This document shows positions 35,108-46,254 of a DNA stretch of 64,000 nt, one piece after another. Both the position numbers and the translations under genes were made by a program. Source of the DNA: Lactifluus volemus (lineage: Eukaryota; Basidiomycota; Agaricomycetes; Russulales; Russulaceae); the NCBI GenBank assembly GCA_022376515.1, contig WTXI01000002.1:62001-126000 (forward strand), in the 5' to 3' direction. Below the pieces are notes generated by a model that was not told where the DNA came from, ran no database searches, and was given only the letters and a program-made list of their open reading frames with translations. The first letter of the stretch is position 1. Every line of letters begins with the position of its first letter.

Positions 35108-35310
35108 CTCATTATTGTGTGGCGGGACAAAGTGCAATGTGCACTTCCAGATTAGTCAGAGGAAAAGCCACAAATCTCTGGGTGAACCATGTCCACAAAT
35201 GACAGATTAGTCACAAAATCAAGGTGCTCCCCTTAATCTGTTCAATACATGAGAAATTTGTTCTAAAAAAATAAAAATAAAAAACAATAACATTGGACAA
35301 ATGAGGACAA

Positions 35311-35356
35311 AGAGAACAATAGGAATATGAGAACAATAGGAATGCAAGAACAATAG
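35311..35356. repeat. Short tandem repeat AGAACAATAGGAAT
   Basis: Three imperfect copies of a unit of about 16 nt in AT-rich sequence, just past the 3' end of the F-box gene on the - strand. Confidence 0.5.
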
Positions 35357-35424
35357 CCAAGTCAGCACAATCATCAGTCAGCATGGAAAGGGTGTCATCT
35401 AAGGTGAGTAAGTGTGCTGAGGAA

Positions 35425-37016
35425 TCATAGGGTCCAACATGTCCTGATTCCATAACATACATAATAACCCTTAGGCTCATCAAACACTGAACAATCCACC
35501 AAGCGAAGGCTGACAGGATGGTCTGCTAATTTTCTCTCATTGAGAAATGCAGTAAATGCATCCCAAGTATTGCTTCCTCCAGAATATCCAACCTCCTCAA
35601 GGTTAGGAAGGAGCTCCAGTGGTGGCTCTCCATCAGCAGATGGTATGGAATGGAAGATTCTGCTGACAAGATCATCTTGTACATGAATGGTCTTCACATT
35701 GGTGAATGGCCTAAGGAGTTCACGCCACTGTCTTCTGTCAAAATTGTTGTCCCATTCTGATGATTCCTTGCGGACTTCATAGCTGAATGTGACTTGTTCA
35801 ACAGTAGAAAGTATGGGTGAAAGTGTCCCAAAGATTTGCACTGCAGACACAACCTGCCAGTCGAGATCTTCACACCTGATCCGCAACATCAAGGGTGTGT
35901 TCCATGTCCAAGGGACCACATGTAATGAAACAGCACGGGCACCAAAAGTTACCTGGACAGTGGTAAACCTGAGGTTCCCTGGTGTTTGCATGAACTGCAA
36001 GAGGTGTGGCAAAGTGAAAGAGAGTTGATTAAAAAGATAGACATGAAGGATGGTGAGGGAAGGGGCGCTGATCTGAGCAACAAAGGCTTCCAAATAGGCG
36101 CTCACGCCATGGAACGCAAACCACCGTAGGTTAGGAAGTATGATCGTGTCCAGGGCGTGGCGCGATTGCCTTTGAACATCACGACTGGGAATAGGGGATT
36201 TAAATGCAATGGTCAGTATTTCGAGCTGGGGCATAAGCGAAAGCCGGGTATGTATATAACTTGGAGGGAAATAGGCGGATGCTGGGATATGCAAAAGAAC
36301 GAGAGTGACGAGCCCTGTGGCAGTTGTGAGTAAAGGAGATCGAATTGGAATGCAAGCCGTCAACAGCCTGATATGGCGTAGATTGGGAGCTTGAAACGTT
36401 ACGGGAAGAGCAGCTTCGGTCTGAGAACCGATATACATGCGTTCCAGAATAGGGAATTGATCATCCATAACCGCGATGAATTTCCCAAGATTTGGGAGAT
36501 TCCAGAGGGCAATGTGACGCACGCGATCACGGTGCGAAAGGGCAAGGAATATACTCGGTTCATCTTCGGCTGTTATCTCCCGACCGATAGTGTGATAATA
36601 GATGGTGAGTGGTAGAGGTGGTGAATGTGTGAGCATGTCCGCTACAGGCACACCATTGGTACACAGGAGATGAAGGTCGAGCAGGGATGGTGATTCAAGA
36701 ATGACATTTCTCCATTGTCGACAAACATGCGCCAGTTTGTACCACCAACGTTGGCGGTGCCACTCAATGACCACCCCAGATGGAGCGTTATAATTTTCGT
36801 CCGGTTCTGCCAGCCAATAGAGATGAAATACATGGAGGAGCACATCGTCGTTGAGTATATGAATAGGTAAGTGTTGTCTATCGTTGTTGAGCCCTATTAA
36901 TTCGCAAATTTGTGAAGAGATCAGGGACAGAAAGGATATTTGATTTGGAACTGCTTACCGTGATGTTGCCAGTGGCCGAGGGGAGAATCAATTATGGTAG
37001 AGCAGCAACCAAGCAT
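35425..37016 (-). CDS. F-box protein
   Basis: Probable substrate-recruiting subunit of an SCF ubiquitin ligase. Two exons, 37016-36959 and 36893-35425, with a 65-nt GT-AG intron, give 508 aa in one frame. The start MLGCCSTIIDSPLGHW was chosen because exon 1 restores the frame into LPIHILNDDVLLHVFHLYWL, the F-box helix 1, followed by the usual WYKLAHVCRQWRNVILESPS about 45 residues on. The remaining 400 residues are Leu-rich with irregular LRR-like strands (LPNLRW, LPNLEEVGY). The form is typical of the very large agaricomycete F-box families. The target is unknown. The C-terminal third has a truncated paralogue at 38709-39155. Confidence 0.8.
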
Positions 37017-38708
37017 TTTCAGGGAGGTGAGTAATAACGTGGATGCGATTGAAGAGTGCGGCAATTCATAGGTCCTTGGAAAACTGATACCTCACTCCCG
37101 TGGCCGCGGTGATGTCCTTGGCCAAGGACGGCACTGACCTTTATCAGAATTGGACTCTGGCGTCTACCTTCTTCGTCATCATCGCCGTCGCCGTTGCCAC
37201 CTCATTATGGGCCACACCTCCTTTTCCACACTTTCACACTACACACACCTACATTTATACAGTACTAGCGGAGACCCGTGCTCCGCACGGGGCTGAGCGC
37301 GGCAGAGCGCCCTCACTCGCACTCCTGGTACCGTGCTTCGGTTTGTATCTGAACCCTGGTTGTTCAGGCCACTGGGCTACTGGGGCCCTCTCCAGCCCTC
37401 AACATGTCTCACCATCTTTGGGGGGGCGTGGCCGCGGCCGGTCCAACGTGCCTGCACACGTCGAGCCGCAGCTTGGCCACCAAGAGCCACACGTTGAAGA
37501 CCCTGTCGCGTCAGTCAAAGAGGCAGGGGATGGTGCTGCCTGGCCAGCGTCGAGCCGCAGCCTGCCACAGAGGCAGGTGATCGTGACCAGTCAGATGCAC
37601 GATCACGCGTCGAAGACCAATGACAGGGCAGGGCAGCGGCGTTGCCCATTCATGCGATTGCCGCGGCCGGTGCGTAACGTGAGCGTCCACCATCTTTCAG
37701 AAGCTGTCAATGCAATGGGTCTGCTCACCACATTCAATGCCACCTTGTTCATGGTCGTGTTGCAGCCTGCTCAGAGGCAGCTGATTGTACGCAGGATTCG
37801 CAATCCGCAGCAACGGGTCTGCCCCAGAGGCCCCACACGCGCCGACCCTTGAGTGCTGCAGCCCAGAGGCCACAGCTGTCAGTAAACTGTCCACCCTCTG
37901 TTAATATAATAGATGAGCGCAGACAGGTCAATACCTTACCACCGTCGAAACACTTCAAGCGCTGTGCACCAACGCCACGTCACAAACATGGACGTGCGGC
38001 CCTGCTAGATGGATGTTTTTGGCGTGCGTTGTTTCTTCTCCCAACGATAACCAGCGAAAAAGCCAAGTTCATACTGGCAACTTCCTAGGATTTGGCGCAC
38101 GAAACGATCTTGGTTAATACAAGATGGTGTCTGAACGGTCATGGCGCCCCGGGCCGGCCCGCCCCCAATAAACAACAGCGCCGCGGCTGCCGCGGCACTA
38201 CTCCGATGCCCGCCAAGAAATCCTACGCCCGATTGACCTCTCCCTCTCCCTCCTCATCCTCCTAGGCTCGGCCCAGGGCGGTGCAGCCATGGCCTGCTTC
38301 TATCCCTCTGCTGGCTTTTTCTGTGGCCATGAGGACGATGACACTGAACATTTGAATAAAAGAGGGGTGACTGGCTTACCTACAAGCAAAGGGCATGAAG
38401 AGAAGCATTTCAAGGCTGGTAACAGTCATAGAGTGTACGTAAATATATAGCAAGGAAATAACACCGTGCTCGAAACGCGAAATAATGATGGACAACATGT
38501 AAGGAGAGACGAATTATATATAGAGACTACTAGTAAGCCTGAGATAAGATAGTTGAGCCGCTTTGTTGCGATCTCATCAATGACTAGGATCCTGGCGGTC
38601 GTCATGAACAGAAGATTCGATGTGAGTGTGAGTGCGATTAAGATATGGAGAGTTGTGTCGAGAAATACCTCAATCCATCAATTAGCTCCATTCAAGTTGT
38701 CGCAGCGC
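37017..38708. other. GC-rich intergenic region
   Basis: An open frame of 250 codons (37100-37852, GTG at its 5' end) is compositionally biased and has repeated words (GTCGAGCCGCAGC at about 37460 and 37550), with no domain. A 53-codon ATG frame at 38289-38450 is also unsupported. I call no gene here, but the long frame deserves a transcript check. Confidence 0.35.
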
Positions 38709-39155
38709 TCATGCATATGGACCTTTAGGCTCGTCGAACATCGAATGGTCCACCAAACGCAGGCTGACGGGGTGGCCTGCTACTTGTCGTTCATTGAGAA
38801 ATGCAGTAAATGCGTCCCGGGAATCGCTTCCTCCACAATATCCAACTTCCTCAAGGTTCGGAAGGAGCTCCAGGGGTGGCTCTCCATCGGCAGATGGTAA
38901 GGAGCCGAACATTGGACTGACAAGATCGCCTTGCACGTGAATAGCCTTCGCATTTGTGAATGGCCTAAGTAGTTCACGCCACTGTCTGCGGTCGACATTG
39001 TTGTCCCATTCTGATGATTGATTGTGGACTTCGTAGCTGAATGTGACTTGCTCGACAATCGAAAGTACGGGTGAAAGTGTGCCAAGGAATTGGACTGCAG
39101 ACGCAACCTGCCGGTAGAGATGTCGGCGCCCGATCCGAAATATCAAGGGAGTCTT
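38709..39155 (-). pseudogene. Truncated copy of the F-box gene (C-terminal third)
   Basis: The - strand translation (VASAVQFLGTLSPVLS, then RRQWRELLRPFTNAK, PPLELLPNLEEVGYCGGSD and so on) aligns without gaps to the last ~155 residues of the 35425-37016 protein and ends FDEPKGPYA before a stop. Similarity stops abruptly at about 39155, just upstream of TPLIFRI. There is no F-box and no promoter. Beyond the break the sequence belongs to the gene on the opposite strand at 39211. Residue changes are mostly conservative, so the duplication predates the break. Confidence 0.75.
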
Positions 39156-39210
39156 GACCAAGGTGGAACATTGCGACCCAGTTTTCGAATCGTCCGATGA
39201 GTCGTCGTCC

Positions 39211-39902
39211 ATGGTACCTTCCACACCGCGTCGCCGACGTCCGTCTACACGGTATACAGGCAGAAATGATATCAAGGTGGGCCCGTCAGGAAGTGTGTTT
39301 TTTGAATCCGGCATTGATAATCTTATATGCAGGAGCATTGGTGCCCCTTTCCCTCAGACACAGCCACCGCGGAGCTACGCGCTCCACAAACAAAAGACCC
39401 GATACCGCCCTCCACCCCTGACGTTCCAAGACCCAGGAAGGGGATGGAATCATGGGGGTTACAGGGGGAATCCACTGCGTCTTCGGACGCGGGCGGGGAG
39501 ACCCGCAGCGGCGACATCCGGGCTCGTCAAAGCACCTGTGCTGAGTTGGAAGCTGCACGGTTAGGAGTAGAAGCGCAGCGTTGTCGAGATGCAAGACGCA
39601 TCCGTCGTGAGCAGACGGTGAAACGGTTGAGGGTGGAGTCGTGGGCGCTGACGCAGCGCGCAGAGTGTATAAAGCGCAAGGCAGATGAGATGAATAAGTT
39701 GGCCGAACGAAGATTGAAGGAGAGTACGTTTGACGACGACGATTCCGAGTCCGAGTCTGAGTCCGAGTCCACCATGATGATGGTGTGTGATGATGATGAT
39801 GATGACGAGGATGAGAGAGCGTCACAGAGATCCGATACCTATGCTCCGACAGAGGTTTACTCCGAGTCGGAGCAACAAACGTGGGCGTTGATGCATCGTT
39901 GA
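39211..39902 (+). CDS. Hypothetical acidic, Ser-rich coiled-coil protein
   Basis: Two exons, 39211-39276 and 39333-39902, with a 56-nt GT-AG intron in phase 0, give 211 aa from the first in-frame ATG. The frame is open upstream to 39118 (coding-like KVEHCDPVFESSDESSS), so the 5' end may be missing or lie in another exon. Arg-rich PSTPRRRRPSTRY near the start is followed by an Ala/Arg/Glu-rich helix likely to form a coiled coil (LEAARLGVEAQRCRDARR), then an acidic run of Asp and SerGlu repeats. No known domain. The gene begins exactly where the F-box fragment ends, so it may have been cut by that insertion. Confidence 0.5.
39720..39820 (+). repeat. GAC/GAT and TCCGAG trinucleotide-type repeats
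   Basis: In-frame low-complexity tract encoding Asp and Ser-Glu runs inside the acidic protein. Length polymorphism is expected. Confidence 0.6.
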
Positions 39903-40895
39903 TGTTCCAGCAACAAGGACTTGCTCTGCCAGTGCAACGTTAGCATTGCCCATGGTCATGGAACTTGAAGACTTGTGGTAAAGATTTGGACAAAGAACAG
40001 ATTATATACTCGTTAGTTCAATCGATAACTTCAAGTTAGGCTTTCATGATCAACTACGTATCTTTGTATCTTTAGGATGTCATCTGTTTAATTGAAAGAA
40101 AAGGAGAAAGGCTTGTTTGAAGTTATTCAAGAAGTTGTCTTTGTTTTCGTACACGTGAGTCAGAACTGTGCCTGGCACGCGGTATAATTGTTCGTGAGCG
40201 AAATCATTTGTACCACTGTAGGAGACCAAAGTCAGGTCACTCGAGTGGGCTATTGCGACCTGACTTAAGTCTCCCAGTACGGTGAGGAATCCTGATCCGA
40301 CTTCTCTCAACCTGTCTTGGACAACCTAACCTACTGGGGTCAATATTGCTAACTCAACTCCTCTATCTTGAGCATCGCTATATCATGTAGATCTATTGTG
40401 GATGCAAAAAAAGGATCGACCCAAAAACAAGCCAGGAACAAGCCACATGGTGTTAGACTATAAGCAACAAAGAAAACCCATGACCTCGACAGGTCAAGGC
40501 ATCAGTGCAGCGGCCATTCACTTGACACATTTCAATAGCAAGAGAACACGGGACCGAAGATAGCAATGCAGTACTGCCCAGACAATGAACAGGGTTTACT
40601 CGGTCGGGATAGATTCATGTCTTGAGAGACCTGATTTTCGTTCGGCGCTATTTTTTGGCACCGCCAAAAACAGATGACACTATTTCCGCCGTCGCCACCT
40701 CAATCACAGGCGGGATGGTGGAACTTGGGTCATGGTTAAGTTGGGAGTCGGAGTTTGCCTTTACTTAACAAGGACCATCGCATCGTGCAGTCGACACAAA
40801 TCGAGTTTGAACGAAAGAACAAGATCGTTGTTTATGAGCAATTGAAAATAGGAAGGCTTTGTATGTAGTGATCATACGTGTGGTGACCACGCGGA
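39903..40895. other. Intergenic region, no gene seen
   Basis: Non-coding between the acidic protein and the 3' end of the mS38 gene. A short palindrome-like TGACTTAAGTC/GACTTAAGTCA word occurs near 40258. No supported feature. Confidence 0.4.
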
Positions 40896-41680
40896 CTACC
40901 GACCCAACTTCAAACGTTGTGAACGTTGCAACTGTGAAAGGAAGAAAAAAGAGTCAGACAAGACTATTGGTGTTGATTTGAATGAAGGCTCACCCTTCGT
41001 CGCTTCTTCAGTCTGGATGGACACCATGATCAGCATCGGAAGGATCATAGAAAATTTTTTACGCACTTGTGCTTCTTCATTTTCCTTCTCCGCTTGCGCC
41101 TGGTACTATCCAAGTGAACAGAAAATCCTTGAAGCACGGCATTCTCAGCCTCCCGTCCTTCGGCAGGGTTAAGCCCCAGACGGCGCAGCGTGGCGTCCCA
41201 GCTGACGTTGCTACTGACAGCGTTCATCGCTAGGGTACGAGCAAGGAGCCGCGCGGTGTCCGCATCTGCTTCGGGTGTTGTCTCGGGCGGGTCCTCGAGC
41301 GTGGAGAAAGGGGGCGTCTGTGGCGGTGTCGGAATTAGCGCGAGCGTAGAGGAAGAGTCAAAGAGGGCGGCTGCGGGCTGAGAAAGCACGAGAGGACGGT
41401 GCTGTGCGAAAAATTGGTGGAGACGTAGGTCTGGGGCACTGAGCGGGGGATGGGATGCCAAGGCTGTGGGGACTGGAGATGGGGATAGGGAAGTGTCATC
41501 GTGGGAAGAGGAGGTGGCCTGTTGTGGGTCGACGCGGTTGGAGGTCTTTGCGCTGGCAGTGGGAACGACTTTGGGAGGTTTAGAAGAGTTAAAGAAGCGG
41601 CCACCAGGGGGCTTTGAGAATAATGAATAAGACCTGGAGAAAGTATGTATAGGACGCAAAGGTCTAGGGAAGATGAACAT
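40896..41680 (-). CDS. COX24: Mitochondrial small ribosomal subunit protein mS38
   Basis: Component of the mitoribosome small subunit; the yeast homologue is Cox24/Qri5. Three exons: 41680-41067, 41012-40994 (19 nt) and 40931-40896 (36 nt), introns of 54 and 62 nt, total 222 aa. Residues 1-40 form an Arg/Ser/Pro-rich mitochondrial presequence. The middle is low in complexity. A conserved block begins LLARTLAMNAVSSNVSWDAT. The basic C-terminus, DSTRRKRRRKMKKHK continuing as LKKRRRLQRSQRLKLGR, is the family hallmark and is only complete after splicing the two tiny exons. Unspliced, the protein would end in CVKNFL. It faces the Iml2 gene head to head across 169 nt. Confidence 0.88.
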
Positions 41681-41849
41681 GATGATAGTTGTCGTCGAGG
41701 TCAGGTCATGTGATGAGGTTTTGGCGTCTCAGGTCACAAGTTAGTTTAGCCCCAGACACAAACAATCCCCGTATTTATATTTTAACATTTTAACGCCCTT
41801 TCCCCAATCTTTTGGTGCAGGTCCACTCCCTTACTTATTACCCCTCACA
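41681..41849. promoter_or_regulatory. Divergent promoter between mS38 and Iml2 genes
   Basis: Only 169 nt separate the two start codons, so the genes must share or overlap promoters. An AT-rich TATTTATATTTTAAC stretch lies at about 41770-41785. Confidence 0.55.
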
Positions 41850-44739
41850 ATGACCGAAGAAACTACCGCTGATCTCAAGTCCGCTACTGCTGGTTTCGAT
41901 CTCATCTTTTCTAACCAACTAGACAATGCAGTAGAACTCTTCAAAACAAAGGATTCTGCTCTCCATCTCCTCGGTTCCGGCGCGTGCGCTTTTCTTCTGG
42001 CTGCCTTGAGCTTAGAGGTTTGTTCTCTATACCCGTGGTCCAGGGCATCACAATATCCCCTCTAACCTCTTACCCTTCAGGACGGTCTCATTTCAGACGC
42101 CTCAGATCTCATAGCACAGGCAGAAGCTGGCGCGAAGAAGCAGCTCAAGATTGCAAAGAACTACAAGCAGACTGGCCGATTCCCTGTTGCAACAGAATGG
42201 GAAATTATTTATTCTGACTGTGTCATTCTCCTTGGGATGTCCTATGCCTTGAGGTATGCACCACATGTCTTCTCGCTGCCCCCCCGCCGCCGCTTACAAA
42301 GATGGACGCTCGCCGTCTAAACCCTTTCGCCATTACCTTCCCATTTGGTATTATTACTAATTCTCATCGCAGCGAGTCCTACATGGGCTATCTCCAGTGC
42401 TTGTGAGTTCCTGATCGACCCAGTCCTGGCCACCAATCTGATTCTGCCCCCTTAGATACTCACTGAACAAGTAAGCACCTCATACCGATTTATTTCGTTA
42501 CTCACACGAGCGCATAACTTCACAAGTGCACACTCTCGCTACGCAAAGTCTGTTATTCGCCATGTACCCATTTTTTCTACTGCTAACTCCCCTCCTGCAG
42601 GCTCTACAAGATTGTATTCCCCAATGGCCTTGATGATTACGATACTCCCACGCCCTCTAATGGACCCTCGAGGAATGGCTCGCTTCTTAACCTTGCCGCA
42701 CAACGAGTACTTTCCAGCCCGCCCACCCCGTTGAGTGCCATCTCCGCCATTTCCTCAAAGTCAACCGGCTTCTTTAGTCGCTTGGGCCTATCCCGCTCCA
42801 CCACTCCGAGTGGCGCATCCACCCCTACTACTATTGCGCCACCAACAGAAGACGGCCCGATTGAGGACCTGATCATCTCTGGAACCGCTTTTGGTACATC
42901 CCCGTGTACTCCTATTCCTCGTCTTACCTGAACGAACGTTTGATTGTCAGGACACGGCCTTTTCAACCTCGTACTATCACTACTTCCTGCAAAAGTCAAG
43001 TGCGTAGAGACCTTGACCGACTTACACACAGCGTTGACCATGATCTATTTCTGTAGGAGCGTGGTCGGCTTCTTCGGATTCAACCATGACCGAAAGCTCG
43101 CCCTCCGAGCGTTGGCCGTGTCCGCAAATGGCAACGACGTGCACTCGGTCTTTGCTGGACTCGCCCTGATGACTTACTATGGGGTTGTCCTTCTAATGTC
43201 TGGTTATCAGGCTGATGAGAAGTATATTCTCAAGCAGTACAGGGCTATTGTTGACAAGTGCGTGAATATCCCTCTCCCTATTTGCCGCAGCCCTTGCTTA
43301 CGTTAACAGACTTGGGAAGAAATATCCCAGTGGGAGCCTATGGATCCTGAACCGAGTAGGGCATCCCCACTGGGTCATTGTATATGTTGTATTCTCGAAT
43401 CTTATTTCCTCCGCTCTTAGGCAAAGATCTTCCGCATGTCTGGCGATCCCGATAGCGCAATTGCTACTCTCCAAGCTGGCCTCGCACCCGACAGAACGAG
43501 TATCTTCCGCCAGGCCGATGCACTTCTTGTCTTTGAGCTCGCATGGGTGTTCCTTGCTCAGCGCCGCTATGCGGATGCCGCAAAGATGTTTTTACAGATG
43601 ACTGAGATCAACAACTGGTCCCATGCTACATACTATTTCATCGCTGCGGGCTGCCATTGGTCACTTGGTGAATATGAAGACGCGCAGAGGTTGCTGGAGG
43701 CGACACCGGCGCAAATGGACAAGCGCAAGATTGGGAACAAGGACCTACCCACGGAGGTATTTATCAAGAAAAAGCGTGCGTGACCATGTTTCGCATTTAC
43801 CTCGGATAGGAGATGCGACGAACCAACTATGTATCACAGTGGCATTCTGGAAGGCGAAACATGTGAGACTCACAGGTTCTGAGAAGGACTGGATCAAGTC
43901 AATTTCTATCAGCCCTGCCGAAGGTATCTCCATATTCTGTCGCCTTTTCCATCCATACTTTTACATGTAACGCAGAAATGGCCATCTTCTGGAACACCCA
44001 CGCGCGCATCACACAGGCTGTGGCAGAGGCATACATCGCCGAGCTGCTTTCCATCGCGCCACAGGTTATGTTCTCGACCCCGTTCGCACCTACATCATCA
44101 AGTAATGGTGACATCCAAACCGACGCGTCGGTGCCAATCCGTGCAGCGCTAGACACGCCTGACGAGTTTGCGCTGCGTGCGCTCCTACTCGGCATCATGC
44201 ACCGCGTGGCGGGATACCCTGCCGAAGCTCGCGGATTCCTGCGTGACGCACGCGCGCAACACGAAAAAATTCCGACTACGGGTAGCACGTGGATTGGTGG
44301 CGTAGCACTCTTTGAGCTTGCGGTGCTGGAGCTACACGATGCGCAACGACTCGAGTACGAAGATGCTGCGACGCGGCGCTCAAACACGAATGAGATGGAC
44401 TCGATTAGCAGCTCGAGCTCAAGTGAGGACGGTATCAGCGTTAACGGTAGCCTGTCTGACAAGGCGCCGGCGGGATTGTATGACGTAGGAGGCGGCGCCA
44501 AGAGAGGAGTAGCTGGGGCGCGGGGCTTGGAGGATTTGCACATTCGCGTGGGCGCGGTCAGGCCAGGCGAGAGTACGCGCGCACGCTGGGTACAGGTGCT
44601 CAAGGAAGCTGGGACACTGCTCGATACCGCGATGAGCCTGTCCGGGAGCGAGGTCGACCTGAGCTCGCGGCTCGAAAGCCGCGTCGCGATGTTGCGGGAT
44701 GAGATTGCGCTCAAGCGTGAGATGATCGGACAGCAGTGA
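41850..44739 (+). CDS. IML2: Iml2/TTC39-family protein
   Basis: Fungal Iml2 is linked to clearance of misfolded-protein inclusions and to lipid droplets and mitochondria; the family has TPR-like helices. Eleven exons: 41850-42017, 42081-42253, 42373-42402, 42456-42470, 42601-42893, 42951-42999, 43057-43257, 43310-43355, 43421-43775, 43840-43923, 43976-44739. All phases close to give 725 aa. Recognisable segments: a conserved helix pair near 60-110 ([18 protein letters not shown]), [58 protein letters not shown] and FFxAKHxRLTGS-like, then [18 protein letters not shown] Ser/Pro-rich insert follows residue ~140. Exon 4 is only 15 nt. The long - strand frame 43899-44714 is a shadow. Confidence 0.88.
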
Positions 44740-46254
44740 TGTGATAACCCGTAACCTTCTTTTTTTTTCGTTTGACAGCGAAGGGACTTTGATGGTTTTG
44801 TTTGTTTTGTTTGTTCTTTTGATGCCTATCGTTATAGAGTTTTGAGATGACGGTTTCGGGTAACTTATTGCGGGGGTGTATAAATGCACTAGTACTTGGA
44901 ACATCAATTAGAACCAAATCATCATGCTACTAATAGAACCTGTAAGTTACATTCCTTCCTATCTACACTGATCCCATAAAATATCGTTCCTGACTCGTGT
45001 GTGTGATAGATACAGAATTTTATGCGCATCATCGGGAAAGAGAGAACAGATCCATTGTCTGGGGCTTAGCAAACCCTTTGCGTTTTCACTCATGGGTCCA
45101 TTTTGTACCTACTGTAAAGGTGATTAAGGAGTACTCGGATCGATCAAAGAGAACGTTAAATAAGTTTGTAACAGTGTTGTGGTGAGATGACCAGGTAACT
45201 GAGGTGCTGGAAAGCGCGTGACACACTGGCATGACCGCGATGGTCCTCATTCCCCTGGCTGTCGTTTTCCAAAAATGTCCAGTTCCATTTCCAGTCCCAA
45301 CTTTAAGCGGCTGAAACTTCAAAACGACGGGTCCAAACGATTCAGAATACAGCACCCATCGACCACTGGCACTGCGGGCATCACCATTATCGTCGTCATC
45401 ATCCCTTGCGGCATGCTACGACAAAAAAAAAAACGCTGTTTATTTATTATTATTATTTTTCATCTCGTCAGATCAAAGTTCTCAAGCAGCTGGTAGCTAC
45501 AAAGTCCGAGTCGTTTTTGTTCGGGCCTTTACCGTACGATCGCTCAGAGCCTGAGCTCATCGCTACTAACGACCCCCAACTGGCACCCCCGAGCAGCCCT
45601 CATTTGAGACGGGGGGACATCATAAAATAATGGGTTCAGCTCACGAGCTGATCGTCCGAATCGTGGCATCATCTTAATGGGTACATTATTGTAATGAAAA
45701 CAATCAACGATTTTTCGCCATGGTTTTATATTTTATTAGAAGAGTTCGATCTCTTAGTTGCTTTTTTCCCACTGGCACAATCCAGTGCACCAAAGCACAC
45801 CACTTGCACTCAACAAACCATGCTGTAGGCATGCTAGGGCTTTGTTAGCTTATCCATTCGTCTAACCCTTGCAACAACTTCTACATTGATATCGATCGAT
45901 TCCCCCCATATACTGGTCAGTTGCAGCAAATAAACCATCCGAGTCGTGAGTACATGATAAATACAACTCTCAATCACTCGTTCGTAGTAGTTCTGTTTAG
46001 AATACAAAAAGCCAGCACAACAAAGCGGTGACGGTAAAATACATACTGTGGCTCAATGAGAAGAAGAGATGAAAAAAAAAAACTCGAAATTTTGTTTGAA
46101 GGACACATCCTCGTTAGGTTATCGTGTGTGCACGTCGATCATAAATGACAAAGGGAGAAGGCGACCGTCATAGCACGCGACGCGTGCACGCATCCGCTTG
46201 GAAAGTTGCGGAACTCAAGGGCAGGTACGGGGACGCCTTTGTTTCATCCCAGGT
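44740..46254. other. Intergenic region, no gene seen
   Basis: AT-rich with poly-A/T tracts near 44760, 45423 and 46073. Short frames only. It lies between the 3' ends of two convergent genes, which is consistent with no coding content. Confidence 0.45.

Noticed and set aside
37100..37852. 250-codon open frame
   Set aside because: No ATG at its 5' end, strong compositional bias, internal repeated words and no domain; kept only as an intergenic note.
38289..38450. 53-codon frame with a Lys-Arg pair, considered as a pheromone-type precursor
   Set aside because: It lacks a CaaX ending and tandem units; no support.
43899..44714. 271-codon open frame on the - strand
   Set aside because: Shadow of the large last exon of the Iml2 gene, which is Ser/Ala/Glu-rich in the sense frame and part of a consistent splice model.
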